This document shows positions 53,606-64,000 of a stretch of DNA of 64,000 nucleotides, one piece after another (position 1 is the first letter of the stretch; each line of letters begins with the position of its first letter). The notes beneath the pieces were generated by a model that was not told the DNA's origin, did no database searches, and saw only the letters and a program-made list of their open reading frames with translations. The DNA lies in NCBI GenBank assembly GCA_947095585.1, contig OX352762.1, positions 90,887,749 to 90,951,748 on the forward strand, written 5' to 3'. The DNA comes from Nephrocerus scutellatus. Its lineage: Eukaryota; Arthropoda; Insecta; Diptera; Pipunculidae. The position numbers and the translations under genes are program-made.

Positions 53606-55450
53606 ACAATATATAAATATATAAAATTTAGAGATTGTGTTTTAAACTATGTTTCGTGCACAATCAAGCAAGTTTGATAAATAATACGAAGGAGGCTAGG
53701 TCCTGACCGGTTGCAGAAGAAAAGAATTAGGAATAAGTAAATTTGAAACATCAGTCTTAAAAAACAGTCTCGATTACAATGCACTTCGTTAGAATTCGTG
53801 CATTTTGGGATATTCAAATGCAATAGGACATATCTTATCGAGTCTTTATCAAGTACAATTTTTACTTTACTGTAGGCGCCCACACGTGAACAAGGCGTAA
53901 TGTATCCGGTGTGTGGGTCGAATGTTCATGTGTTGGAATTTAAATTATGGGAAAAAATGCACAAAACAAAAAAACACCGAACCGAATATTTAAAAGTCCT
54001 TACTTGTTTTGCAATAAATGGATTCTTGGTTTATTGAATTTATTATTCGATTCAATATTCACTATATCAAAAGAGTAAATATCCACTTTTTATATCTAAA
54101 CATTAATTAAAAACTGCAAATGCAAATAATTCAGATTTTCGACAGAAGAAAATGGAGCACTACACACAACACCAGAGTCAAGAAGCAGAAAACAGAATAG
54201 TCTTGGTCCGTTTATCGTCGTCATGTGGTCCTTTTCATGCACGTCACACCAATAACCATCTTTTTTTATCTTATCTCACTGTCAGTTCTGAATTTTTCTG
54301 ATTACAATTAGGCGTGTTATTTTTTGTGTCGGAAAAAATGCAATGTCCAAAATAATATGGGTTCCGTGATATTCAATTATTTTTTCTCTGTTCGAAAAAT
54401 GAATTTTTCTAAGTTTAATGGATGTTGGGGGATAATTGGTACCACATAAAAGTTAATAAAAATAGCTTTCGTCTTAAAAGAAATTGGGTTCAATCCAACC
54501 CCCGTCGTCAGAGTTAGAGCCAAAAAATGAGTTTCTCATAAAATTTCAGCAGGGGGCGTGCTTAAAAGCGGGGTGAAAGCTTTCACACTCTATCTTAAGC
54601 ATCCATGCTGAATTACTTCTTCATCCTGGGTCATGAAGAAAATTTCTTAATTTAGGCAAAAGGAGTCTCGTTTCTTCTGTTTGTTGTGCCCTAGCTTCTT
54701 TTTCAAAGCCGATTTGTAGTCGGACCAAACCCAAAAAATTATTTAGGTTAGCCACAAATAATTATATACAAATCTACCATCGTCGTGAACTGCTGGCGGT
54801 TGGTTGTTTTCTTTCTGGAAATATAAATCGAAATCAGGTTTCGTTTTTTTTTTAAATTTATTTATTAACATACTTTTCACTGCTCATTATAAACTTTACT
54901 AGCATCAATAGTTAATAAATCATATGCTATATTGCTTTCAACAAAATGAGTTAGGTATTTTTTGTGGTTAACGGCTGATCAAAGCAACAGCAGAAACTAA
55001 CCAAATCAATTGGTCAATTTTTTGTTTCATGTGTTTGCCAACTTATCCACATATAATTTTTAAAAGTCGACTAAAAATTTGGTTAAATATTTCTTAATCA
55101 AAAATTTTTTTGGTTAACGCTAAACCTCTTCTGGTCTATCCAATGTGTTTGTTGTAATTTTTATTTTTTTGTCACGACACGTCCACGACAATTTTACAGC
55201 TGATCTATATTTTCAAAAATAATTTTATTAATATATTTATACTATTTTGGCAGATAATTGTAATAAATGTAGAATTTATAAATGTAATTTTAATTACAAA
55301 TAGTACTTGTTAAATATTGAGTTATTTTTATCTTTAAGGTTTATAAGAAGGGGTGCGTTTACATTTTACAATAATGCTCTCTTGCTTACCGACGATTCCA
55401 ATAATGGCAAACAACTCAAAATAGGACTAGATTCCCTCCACAGTGCATAC
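53606..55450. other. AT-rich intergenic DNA
   Basis: No gene recognised. The open frame at 53647-53883 (-) has no family likeness. Confidence 0.3.
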
Positions 55451-55451
55451 G

Positions 55452-55816
55452 TCATATGAAGGATAAAAAAAATACCGTCCATTAAAAAAAATAGAGCCAA
55501 TAAAACCTACCTCAGAATATTCAGGGTCAAAAACTGAGTTTTCATATCATATGATATGATTGAGTTTTTTCCATACAAAAAGAAGTGATATTGCAAACTA
55601 CGGTAACTCAACCATATGATATACATCTCAATTGTATAAAATACCACATAAACTAAATACAAACTGATCCAACTTCCGTTAATTTAATACCAATATTTAT
55701 AAAAACTCCCACTGTTGAACTTTTCCGGAAAAGTCCGTTTTTTTACTTTAACTCTGTTGATGGTGGTTCGATAGGCCTCAGTTCAATAGACGGTATTTTT
55801 ATTATCTTTTATATGA
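55452..55816. mobile_element. MITE-like element, 365 bp, imperfect 35-bp inverted ends
   Basis: The left end 'tcatatgaaggataaaaa' plus 'aaataccgtccatt' pairs with the inverted right end 'tcatataaaagataataa' plus 'aaataccgtctatt'. The middle holds a 16-bp palindrome 'catatcatatgatatg' at about 55546 and no coding frame. It is non-coding and of uncertain superfamily. Confidence 0.6.
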
Positions 55817-55819
55817 TAC

Positions 55820-56402
55820 AAAACCTCCTTAAAAGCACTGAGAAAAATGAATTTAAAAAAAAACTGGAAGCCCTCCCACATAGCCGGGGCGCCGCCCGCA
55901 AGTCCAGTTAACTTTCTTATGCAGTGGTAGGTGGGAGCGTGGCAGGTGGTGAGAATTCCGTTAATCGCTATGCCGTATATTTGCCCTAAATCCTATTTTT
56001 GCGCTTTATAGAAATTTTGAAAAACTAAAACTCATTTCTTTTATCATCTATTCACAACTACTTTGTAAGGCTTGGGAAGGTGTAATGAATTGCAGAAAAT
56101 ATGATAATTTTCGGTTAGGAAGGACAGAAACCACGTTTTATTTGCTTTATTGCTAGCATGAATAATATGATGCTCCATTCCTTCGTGCATTCAGCTCTCA
56201 ATATTCAAATAAAACAACCAAACCGATTTTCTTTAAAAAAATATAATATTCTTTTATGCAAATAAACTTTAACAAAAATTTTAACAGTTTGTTCCTTAAA
56301 TTCTAATAAATGCAATTTTTATCGAAAACATTAGGTAAGTCAATAATATTACATATAATAAATGCAGTTTGCTTGGAACTTTCGATTACACCATGGCGCG
56401 CT
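55820..56402. other. Intergenic and 3' flank of Mccc2
   Basis: This follows the Mccc2 stop codon on the minus strand. An AAATAAA signal on that strand is visible at about 56136-56142. Nothing else recognised. Confidence 0.4.
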
Positions 56403-58405
56403 TTACATACGAAAAACGCCGAACTTGGTATTATGACCGACAGTGTTGAGAGCAACCTTTAAGCTCAAGCCTAGCACAATGCGAGTCTTCGACGGATCAA
56501 TTATGCCATCGTCCCAGAGTCTGGCAGTACTGTAGTATGGTGATCCCTCTTCTTCAAATAGTTTTAAGATCGGATCTTTCAGTTTCATTCGATTTTCTTC
56601 AGTAAACTCTTTGTTAGCACGCGTATGCTGCTCTTCAGTAATTTGAGCCATAACATTTGCAGCTTGAGCTCCACCCATCACTGAGATCCGAGCATTAGGC
56701 CACATATATAGAAATCGAGGAGAATATGCACGACCACACATACCTATGGATTAAATTTTTTTAAACTTTTAATATTCGCAATGAATTTAATGTAATATGT
56801 TACAAGAGATAAAAACTACCATAATTTCCAGCTCCGTAAGATCCACCAATGATAACCGTAATTTTGGGTACATTTGCACATGCAACGGCTGTAACCATCT
56901 TCGCTCCATTCTTTGCAATGCCATTAGCCTCAGCATCACGACCAACCATAAAACCTACGATGAAATGACAAGAATGAAACTATTTATAAAAGCCTCGTAT
57001 ATCTGATTTACCAGTAATATTTTGGAGGAATATTAAAGGGATTTTGCGCTGAGCGCAAAGTTCTATAAAATGAGCTCCTTTAAGAGCACTTTCTGAGAAA
57101 AGAACACCATTATTGCCAACAATGCCGACTGTTATACCATATAACCTAGCAAATCCGCACACGAGGGTTTCACCGTACAGTTTTTTAAATTCACTGAACC
57201 TACTGCCATCGACAATACGCGCAATAACCTCACGTATATCGAAGGCTTTGGTTAGGTCTGGACCAACGATACCGTACAATTCTTTGGTATCGTACTTGGG
57301 CTCTTCTAGGAGACTAGCCTTCAAAGTGTCTGCTTCCTTTCCAACTAAACTATTCATGGTATCGCTGGTATACAAATACCGTTCATTGTACGCGTTAGTT
57401 GCTGGTAGGTTAAGGTGTTTCACAACCTGTCGGGCGAGGTACAATGCATGCTCTTCATCAACGGCAAAGTGATCAGTAACGCCAGATGTCTTGCAATGTA
57501 GATCAGCACCGCCCAAGTCTTCTGCTGACACTTCTTCACCAGTTGCAGCTTTTACAAGTGGAGGTCCAGCAAGAAATATCGTTCCTTGTTTCTTTATGAT
57601 AATACTTTCGTCAGCCATTGCCGGTACGTAGGCCCCACCAGCAGTACAACTTCCCATTACAACGGCAATCTGTGAAATGGCCTGTGCGGACATGTTTGCT
57701 TGATTGTAGAAAATTCTTCCAAAATGAAGTTTATCTGGAAACACTTCAGATTGTCGAGGTAGATTAGCGCCTCCTGAATCAACTAAGTAAATGCAAGGTA
57801 ACCGATTTTCTTGTGCAATCTCTTGAGCTCGTAAGTGTTTTTTAACTGTTATGGGGTAGTAGGTACCTCCTTTGACTGTGGCATCATTAGCTACCACAAC
57901 ACACTCAGTGCTAAAAAACATTACCATTTTAAACTGTATTACTATACAACATTAACAGCTCACCCACAAACTTGACCAATTCCCGTTATTATACCACCAG
58001 AATTCACAACTTCATCACCATAGAGTTTGTATCCAGCAAGGGTACTTAATTCCAAAAAAGCTGAACCCTTATCTAAAAGTAAATCAATGCGCTCTCTAGC
58101 TAGAAGTTTTCCCTTGGAAGTGTGACGTTCGACGGCCTTTGGTCCGCCGCCTTCAAGGACACCTTCTGTAATTTGCCAAAGTTCGGCTACAAGTTTTTGC
58201 ATTTCGACTGACTTATCCTATTTGATATTTTTGTTATATTTCCTGTTTAAAATTTTGAATAAAATGTTTATACCTGGAACTCTTGCGAGTCCTTGTCGAT
58301 AGACGTCTCAATTACATCGGCGTTACCTATAAACACTGTGCGACAAGAGAATTGTGAGGTGATTGGAATTGCTCTTCTAAAAACTCTTGCAGAAAGCTTA
58401 ATCAT
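56403..58405 (-). CDS. Mccc2: Methylcrotonoyl-CoA carboxylase beta subunit, mitochondrial
   Basis: Five exons join in frame on the minus strand: 58405-58274, 58217-57964, 57910-57012, 56954-56820 and 56743-56403, 1761 nt or 586 aa including a mitochondrial presequence ([19 protein letters not shown]). All introns are 53-76 bp with GT-AG ends. The protein is the carboxyltransferase half of the biotin enzyme that carboxylates 3-methylcrotonyl-CoA in leucine breakdown. Visible blocks: the N-domain start ([20 protein letters not shown]), [19 protein letters not shown], the oxyanion-hole [16 protein letters not shown], the C-domain [34 protein letters not shown] and [11 protein letters not shown]. 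The [10 protein letters not shown] and [14 protein letters not shown] texts separate it from propionyl-CoA carboxylase beta. No lesion is seen, so it should be functional. It needs the biotin-bearing alpha subunit, which is not in this window. Confidence 0.97.
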
Positions 58406-59007
58406 TATGTTTCAACAATGTTGTGAATTACAATAAAAAAAAAAGGTAAAAATGCACAGTGCGTGACCCTGGCACGTCAGTCACCTTTTGTTTTTCGCAG
58501 AAGTACCAATCGTAGCCACCTAAAGTTGCGTCACCGATCATCTATAAAAAGGATCAATGCAGCATCGGTGACATTTCCTAACATCACTTTCAGTGCTGCC
58601 GACATGTTTCGGATCCGATCCATTTGGATCCTATTGTGATATTTTGCCTACTTGGATCCCTTAATTCAATAATGGCTCCTCTCCATTCCATTTTCCCATG
58701 TTTTATTGAGTGAAATGACAGTGACAACTAACATAAGTTTTGTTTTTTATTTGTTCGTTTTGGACCGAGGTTTTAGTTTACTTTCAATTTCAAGAGTTAT
58801 TACGCAATATGCAAGCCAAATGTTAAGGAGAGTGAAAGTGTGAAAATTTGGGTTGTAATTGTCATTCGCTACAGTTGTGCTTCAAAAAATACCTTTCTTT
58901 TAAGAATATTTTATACGCAATATTTACACCTTCTTTGCACAGCTCTAGAAGGTAAATAGAACTAAGTTAATTTTAGGCATATTTTTCAGTAAAAGTCCCA
59001 AAATTGC
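58406..59007. promoter_or_regulatory. Intergenic region upstream of Mccc2
   Basis: This region lies between the Mccc2 start codon (-) and the possible + strand gene at 59167, so it may work as a divergent promoter region. I see no motif that I would name. 'ttcggatccgatccatttgg' at about 58608 is a small local repeat. Confidence 0.3.
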
Positions 59008-59110
59008 TTTTTTGGCGCGACAGGCCGTTGCGGTCCATGCCTAGCTTTTCGCGACCATTCGTGTCGTGGGTGTTTATATTTGCACACAAATGGAAGGGAC
59101 CTAGAATGTA
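59008..59110 (-). repeat. SINE copy 3, 3' end only
   Basis: On the minus strand the text 'aaatggtcgcgaaaagctag', 'gcatggaccgcaacggcct' and 'gtcgcgccaaaa' matches the last 100 bp of SINE copy 1. The head and most of the body are missing. Confidence 0.65.
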
Positions 59111-59166
59111 ATCCGTATCCACAGTTCAATTCTTATCCACTATAAAATCTTATTATAAAATTCAAA

Positions 59167-59610
59167 ATGTTAATGAGATCCAGTTTATTAACATTGCTTT
59201 GCCAAAAATCATTGATTTTACCGATTAAATTTTTTTTTGAGTCTAAATCAAATATACAAAGGGGTCAAAGCAGCATTAATAATAAGTAATGAAACTTTAT
59301 CTAATACAGAATTAAAAAATAATGAAAAATCCAGTTTCGGTTCAACTTTAAAGCTAAGGTTTTACTTGCTTTGCAAGGTCTTAATAGCAACAACAGTTTG
59401 GTATTTTTACCCAACATAACTAGTGAATTCGAAGCCGAGCTGCTCGATGAGAAAAGGCGATTAATGATAAATCAATCATTGATTTACCAATCTCTACCTT
59501 TTGAAAAATTCTACCAACAAATTTTTCGTATGAAAAATGGCTTGGATAAAACAATGTTTCTTAATAATCGAAAATTGATAGGAACCTTAAACCTTCCGTT
59601 CATTTATTAA
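59167..59610 (+). CDS. Unrecognised small gene, mitochondrial-type N-terminus (tentative)
   Basis: An ATG at 59167 (AAAATG context) opens MLMRSSLLTLLCQKSLILP, basic and hydrophobic like a mitochondrial presequence, but meets a stop at 59287. The same frame reopens at about 59326 and runs to TAA at 59608-59610 with LLALQGLNSNNSLVFLPN, FEAELLDEKRRLM, KFYQQIFRMKNGLDK and NRKLIGTLNLPFIY. An intron from 59264 to 59353 (90 bp, weak donor GTCAAA, acceptor TTTAAAG) would join the two in frame. Another frame (59237-59419) overlaps and has a possible membrane stretch (FYLLCKVLIATTVWYFYP), so a frameshift at the T-run 59231-59238 is an alternative. I do not recognise the family. It could be a small real mitochondrial gene or a decayed one. 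Confidence 0.35.
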
Positions 59611-60205
59611 CTTGATTCAATTGATAGTTTTTTACCAATTTTGCATTCAGTGTGTCTATTTTTTTTGTTTTATGAATACTTTTTTGGATTTTTGTATAAT
59701 TATGTATGTATATATACATTTTTTGTTTTAAGTTTTTTCTTACAATATATAAAATGTTTAATTATTGAATATAATTATTATATTTATTTTTAATATAATT
59801 TAATATATAATTATTTTTAATTTGTATTTTGTGTATTTTTGTAAAAAAAAAATACCTATGCCTTGGGTTTAAAATAATTTAGTTAGCGAAAAAAAAACAA
59901 TTTAGTCTTTTGACTTTTACTACAAATCCACAAAGATTTCAGAAATGGCCCCGACGAAAATGTTGAAACGACAGCACTGATAATTTAGCTTCGCTTCGAT
60001 ATGTCGTGTTTTTTTCTTTTCCTAGATCTGAGTCGAGCTGAGATTTCTTTGTTTTGGCAATTCAAACATGAAGGACAAAACATGTTGTTTACATTGTTTT
60101 ATTACTTGTGTTGTTGTTGAAGTTAGTAAAAAGAGTGGTAAATCTCCCAAAATATACAAATTATAAAAAATTGGGTTCAATCGATTGGTCTTTTTGACGT
60201 GTCAA
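59611..60205. other. Very AT-rich 3' flank
   Basis: Low-complexity A/T sequence with several AATAAA/ATTAAA-like words. No gene recognised. Confidence 0.35.
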
Positions 60206-60224
60206 CGTCTCACTACGAGGTTTA

Positions 60225-60355
60225 AGGGGGTTCAAAAAGTAAAGTGTTAGGTGAGACACTGTTAAATGTTACACTGTTCTGATCACTGTTAAGTGAGAGA
60301 CTGTTAAATGTCACTCTGTTATCAGAGACTGTTAAATGAGACACTGTTGTCACGG
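60225..60355 (+). repeat. Minisatellite of 'gagacactgttaaatg' units
   Basis: The motif GAGA(C/G)ACTGTTAAATG recurs about six times with 15-25 bp spacing, as 'gtgagacactgttaaatgtt', 'cactgttaagtgagagactg', 'cagagactgttaaatgagac' and so on. Confidence 0.7.
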
Positions 60356-60439
60356 TTGCCACTCGCAAAAAAAAACCCCAATAAAACCTACCAAACCAGA
60401 GAAATACCTACCAAAGCAAAATTGATGTTTTTAAATGGT

Positions 60440-60735
60440 ACCCAGACACTTACTCGAAAAACATTTGCTCGAAAAATATTTTCTCGAAAAACATTTACTC
60501 GAAGAACATTTGCTAGAAAATGTATAAAACGACATTTGCTCGAAAAAGATTTGCTAGAAAAACATTTTCTCGAAAACTAAATAGTCTATGTTTTCATCCT
60601 TCTAAAAACTATCGCGAGTAATTTTTGTTCGCGAAACGAGAGTTTTTTTTAAAATTTTTCGGTTATTTATTTTACCAAAAAATTACGTTCGAGCAAATGT
60701 TTTTCGAGAAAATGTTTTTCTAGAAAATGTCATGG
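60440..60735. repeat. 'CTCGAAAAACATTTG' repeat with inverted partner
   Basis: The 15-18 bp motif CTCGAAAAACATTTG recurs about seven times on the plus strand from 60450 to 60580. The same motif is present inverted at 60688-60732 ('cgagcaaatgtttttcgag', 'aaaatgtttttctagaaaat'). Plus and minus arms can pair into a long hairpin. Any open frame here (RKTFARKIFSRKTF) is a translation of the repeat, not a gene. Confidence 0.75.
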
Positions 60736-60739
60736 AACC

Positions 60740-61455
60740 TTTTTAAATCAGGTTTACCCAATAATAAATCATAATCACAAATGTATGTAGGTATCTAATT
60801 CTACAAATTATGTTTATTATTTTTTTAATAAAAATATATAAAAATCACAAGTAATTAACACGTAACATAAATAAAAATAAACTGCAGAGTTATCAATAAA
60901 TAAAAAAATAAAAATAGGTACTAACACAAATAGTTTTAAATCTATTTTTGGCTGACCAGATGAGGTTCATTTTCGCTGTATGGAGCCAACTCTTTTGCTA
61001 ACATAATACTGATAACATGAAAACCCAGCTTATTCGTCAGTTTGGTTTTTTAAAGGGACAAATCGAAAAATTTCCTTTCTGCTGCTGCTGAACTGTGAGG
61101 TAGGATCAATAAATTGAAAAAGAAATTGATCAAATCCTTAATTCTTTTGAATGTCACCAACAGTTTTTCCCAAAACTGATTAATGTCCATAGTAGCGTTC
61201 AGATTGGTTTTTAAAAATCTTAGTAGCGTCCATTGTTTCGTGATATTTTTTGAGGGTCACATTCGGCAAAATATGAAAAACGGATACTAAGGAAAAATGG
61301 ATACTTCATGATCCGATTAAACTTTTTGAGGAGTTGTTAATAAAATTACTCAATAATAATTTGACATTTGATTCTAACTGGCCATATAAATACGGAAGGT
61401 GAAATTTTCAGATTGAAACCCGTTGTTTAAATCGTTTATAATTTTTAAAATATAT
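60740..61455. other. AT-rich DNA, nothing recognised
   Basis: No gene, element or repeat that I can support. Confidence 0.3.
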
Positions 61456-61457
61456 GG

Positions 61458-61690
61458 TAATAATAATAATAACATTCGGCGCGACAGACCATTGCGGTCC
61501 AAGGCCTAGCTTTTAGCAACCATTTGTGTTGAATATGGATATTTTTGCACACAAATGGTGGGGACCTACAATTTTTAGTGCCGGATCCGAACGGCGAATT
61601 GAGAAGTTTTCCGTGACATGTTATTACTCACGGACGTTTACAGACTTTCGCGACAGGTGGGACACCGTGAAAAATACTTTTGTACAACTT
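61458..61690 (-). repeat. SINE copy 4, lacks the tRNA head
   Basis: On the minus strand it runs from 'ttcacggtgtcccacctgtc' through 'attcgccgttcggatccggc' and 'aacacaaatggttgctaaa' to 'aggccttggaccgcaatggt' and 'ctgtcgcgccgaat' with an (ATT)n tail at 61458-61475. The body is close to copy 1. It is 5'-truncated, or the head has diverged beyond recognition. Confidence 0.8.
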
Positions 61691-61719
61691 TTTTTTTTCA
61701 ATTTAGCTTGAACACCCTT

Positions 61720-63300
61720 TATTTCACGGGCCATTACGCCACCTCCGTCTGTTGCAAGTCTAATTAAATCCATTTAGTGGTATATTATTATCATCAAAGA
61801 ATTGTTTTATGCATTGAGAAAGAGTATCCACTCAACTGACCCCCACCCAAACGACCACTTAACCACACTAACTTAACCCTTGCACCACTAAGTCAACACT
61901 CAATTAGTACCTGGATTCACTCATTTTCATTTTTTTGATTTGACATTGACATATGACCAAAAAAAAATGAGTTTAAACGAGTTGATTCAATTAGTCTCTG
62001 TTTACCTGTGTACTTTTATTTGGCGCAAATGTTTTTGATTTGATTAGATTTGATTAGAAAAACGGTGGATATGTAGCCCTCCGCATCTCGAACGCACCTA
62101 TTTTATATGGTTTTCAAAAAAAGAAAGTAATTCATTAAACTGAAATTGTTTGATTTTTCAATCGCTCTAGATTTTTTCAATAATAAACCGTTGTAATTTT
62201 TTTAATTTTCCACCACTTACAAACAGTAACGGCTACATTTGTTGAAAAGCGTGATTAAAAATAAAAGTTATAGAGAATGCGAAAGTTATGTGCGAAAATG
62301 TTACAACATACCGATTTATCGAAAAATTCGATATTTCATCAAACACCTAAATTGAAACGCTTGTCATAATTCTGGGATGCCTGGATCAATTTAAACCAAA
62401 CTTTGTACACATATGACTTACAATCTGGGATCAAATACTGGTTATAGGGGAAGAAACCAGCATGATCCAGGTGGTGGAATATTAACTTTAATTAACAAAG
62501 AGTAAAAATAACACAAGTTCACAATTTATAATGGTGATTAGTTTTCTAAGTACACATAAACACTTATTGCAACAACACTTGTACTTTACAATAATTCTCT
62601 TAGGTGTTAGCTTTTCCAGTTTTTACCAGTCAAGTACTGGTTAATATATAAACAATGAACTGAACTTACTTCGGCCAACGCCTCAATTGATACTCATTGA
62701 AAAGTTTCTAGGAACATCCAATCTTACAGACAGAAATATCCAGAAAAGACCAGAAACGGCCTTATTCCCCTTATTTACAACTAACCATGCTCATATGTAA
62801 TAAGTAATCTTATAAAAATAAACTACATGTTCAATTATGTATTTCCACAAAAACCAGGCAAACCGCACACCGGTTTGACTACATTTTTGATAAGTACATA
62901 ATGATTTAAACTTGCAGGCGGTTACATTTCAAATTTCAAAAAAATCTAATACATCTTATAGCCTAAAAGTATGCTATACTAAAGTGCTTAATTCTAATTC
63001 TGTGCCTATTTTTAGTATGTAGTATGTTCATTGCGATTTATCTTAGGATTCGAATTCTATTATCAACTAACTACTTTACGAAACAATATTTACAATCAAT
63101 CGCAGTGAGTCCCAACAGTCACACCTTTTTATATTACCGAAAGTATACCTCTCTATTACTAACCGCTACTTTGCAACTTAAATCATACCAAACTATAGAC
63201 TAACTATATCGGTATTATATGAAGTCTCATATTTTAGCTACGAACCGTTTTGATCTTAGTAAAATTTGAATTACCGTCACCGCGTTAGTCATGTAAGGTG
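61720..63300. other. AT-rich DNA, nothing firm
   Basis: At about 62385-62480 'ccaaactttgtacacatatg' and nearby text resembles the satellite family in style only. Otherwise no gene or element recognised. Confidence 0.3.
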
Positions 63301-63309
63301 ACTAGTGTT

Positions 63310-63650
63310 TATTTCATGGTTCATTGGTTTGAATATGGAATATTTCTCAGCGACCCCTTTTGAAGCGTGTGGGGGTCGCATGAGAAATTAGTTCATTTTA
63401 ACCACTTTCACACGTCATAGAAAACGGAAATTTTGTGAGCAGCTCAGTGTCATGGAATATTTCTGGATGCCTGCTTGAGACGTGCGTCCCACGTGTTTTT
63501 TAACTTTGACGTGCGTGTTAATTTTTTTACTTTTCAACTTCTTTAAGGTCCTTAATAACCAACTTTTACAAATCCTATATAGCTAAAATTATGTGCGCAA
63601 CTCAGTCTCATGGAACATTTCTGGTGCGTGTGGCGCATGTTGTATGTGAC
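63310..63650 (+). repeat. Degenerate tandem repeat around 'catggaatatttctgg', about 150 bp unit
   Basis: The block 'cagctcagtgtcatggaa' plus 'tatttctggatgcctg' (63440-63475) is matched by 'cgcaactcagtctcatggaa' plus 'catttctggtgcgtg' (63596-63632), and more weakly by 'atatggaatatttctcagcg' (63333-63352). This suggests two to three diverged units of about 150 bp. Confidence 0.5.
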
Positions 63651-63954
63651 ACAAGTTACTAATTTATGTATTAAAGAAATTGAAACTAAATAAAGCAATT
63701 ATTGCACAAAATCATATTCTCTATCTACCAAGAACTAGTTTACAGATCACTCCTCGCGAGTCCCACCAAACACTTTTTTTTTAAATTTATTAGAGGTAAT
63801 GGACGTATTTTTTTTAATTCGGAGAATTTGAAGAAATGTGAGAAATCCGAAATTTGAGATATCCGCTAAAACCGATTTATTTTTCTCTGATCAGATCTGT
63901 CAGATCAAAAAAATTATCTGCTGTGTTTTTAGTATCAAAAACTAAAAGTGAAAA

Positions 63955-64000
63955 AAGAAAAAAAAACAACTACAGCTGTCAAAAATGTCTGTATATTTTT
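63955..64000 (+). mobile_element. Left edge of the 'acagctgtca' element, cut by window end
   Basis: 'aaaaaaaaacaactacagct' and 'gtcaaaaatgtctgtatatt' repeats the left end of the element at 52490-52655. The rest lies outside the window. Confidence 0.5.

Noticed and set aside
57113..57472. Plus-strand gene of 119 aa inside Mccc2
   Set aside because: It is antisense to the conserved carboxyltransferase exon, and its openness follows from codon use on the other strand.
60308..60580. Coding gene with a repetitive basic protein (RKTFARK...)
   Set aside because: The open frame is a translation of the CTCGAAAAACATTTG repeat, which also occurs inverted nearby. No start context or homology supports a gene.
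1..64000. CRISPR array or bacterial-type defence island
   Set aside because: All tandem repeats seen have diverged units without regular unique spacers, and the genes have spliceosomal introns. This is a eukaryotic nuclear sequence.

Overview
This is an AT-rich, intron-bearing insect genomic window, most likely from a fly. The evidence is short GT-AG introns inside compact host genes, protein sequences that read like higher Diptera, and a heavy load of dead transposable elements typical of flies with large genomes. No species is assigned, because nothing in the sequence decides it.

Three host genes can be reconstructed exon by exon. (1) A CISD3-type mitochondrial double-CDGSH iron-sulfur protein lies on + (9831-10420, four exons, 126 aa). 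(2) Eb1 (MAPRE family, microtubule plus-end binding) lies on - (coding exons 41431 to 21882, with a probable 5' UTR exon near 51 kb). It has two alternative homologous third exons that reading phase forces to be mutually exclusive. (3) Mccc2, the beta subunit of 3-methylcrotonyl-CoA carboxylase of leucine breakdown, lies on - (58405-56403, five exons, 586 aa). A fourth, unrecognised small gene with a mitochondrial-type N-terminus may be divergently transcribed at about 59.17-59.61 kb. All three recognised genes are housekeeping genes (mitochondrial Fe-S, cytoskeleton, mitochondrial catabolism) and there is no sign of an operon or cluster.

Layout. 0-9.3 kb: satellite-like repeats, three RTE-type LINE copies (two head to head), an RNase H-bearing LINE fragment, a Ty3/gypsy relic and a tandem satellite of about 115 bp. 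9.8-10.4 kb: CISD3. 11.3-13.3 kb: two LINE fragments. 14.5-16.2 kb: an almost complete Tc1-like transposon with long terminal inverted repeats. 16.2-21.9 kb: AT-rich DNA downstream of Eb1, possibly its 3' UTR. 21.9-41.4 kb: Eb1 with an 11 kb intron (RTE copy, hAT relic, LINE and SINE fragments) and a 6.1 kb intron (several LINE fragments). 41.4-51 kb: the probable first Eb1 intron, full of LINE, SINE, Tc1 and MITE relics. 52.5-55.8 kb: a cluster of MITEs. 56.4-58.4 kb: Mccc2. 58.4-64 kb: the unknown gene, SINE fragments, minisatellites and AT-rich DNA.

The less expected material is the phase-locked alternative Eb1 exon pair; a tRNA-headed SINE family with at least five copies; a Tc1-like element with repeated transposase-binding-site candidates; two families of short inverted-repeat elements flanked by TTA duplications, one a CpG-rich 648 bp element nested in a dead Tc1 copy; and a tandem satellite that recurs in both orientations. 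I found no CRISPR array, bacterial-type operon or other prokaryotic system.
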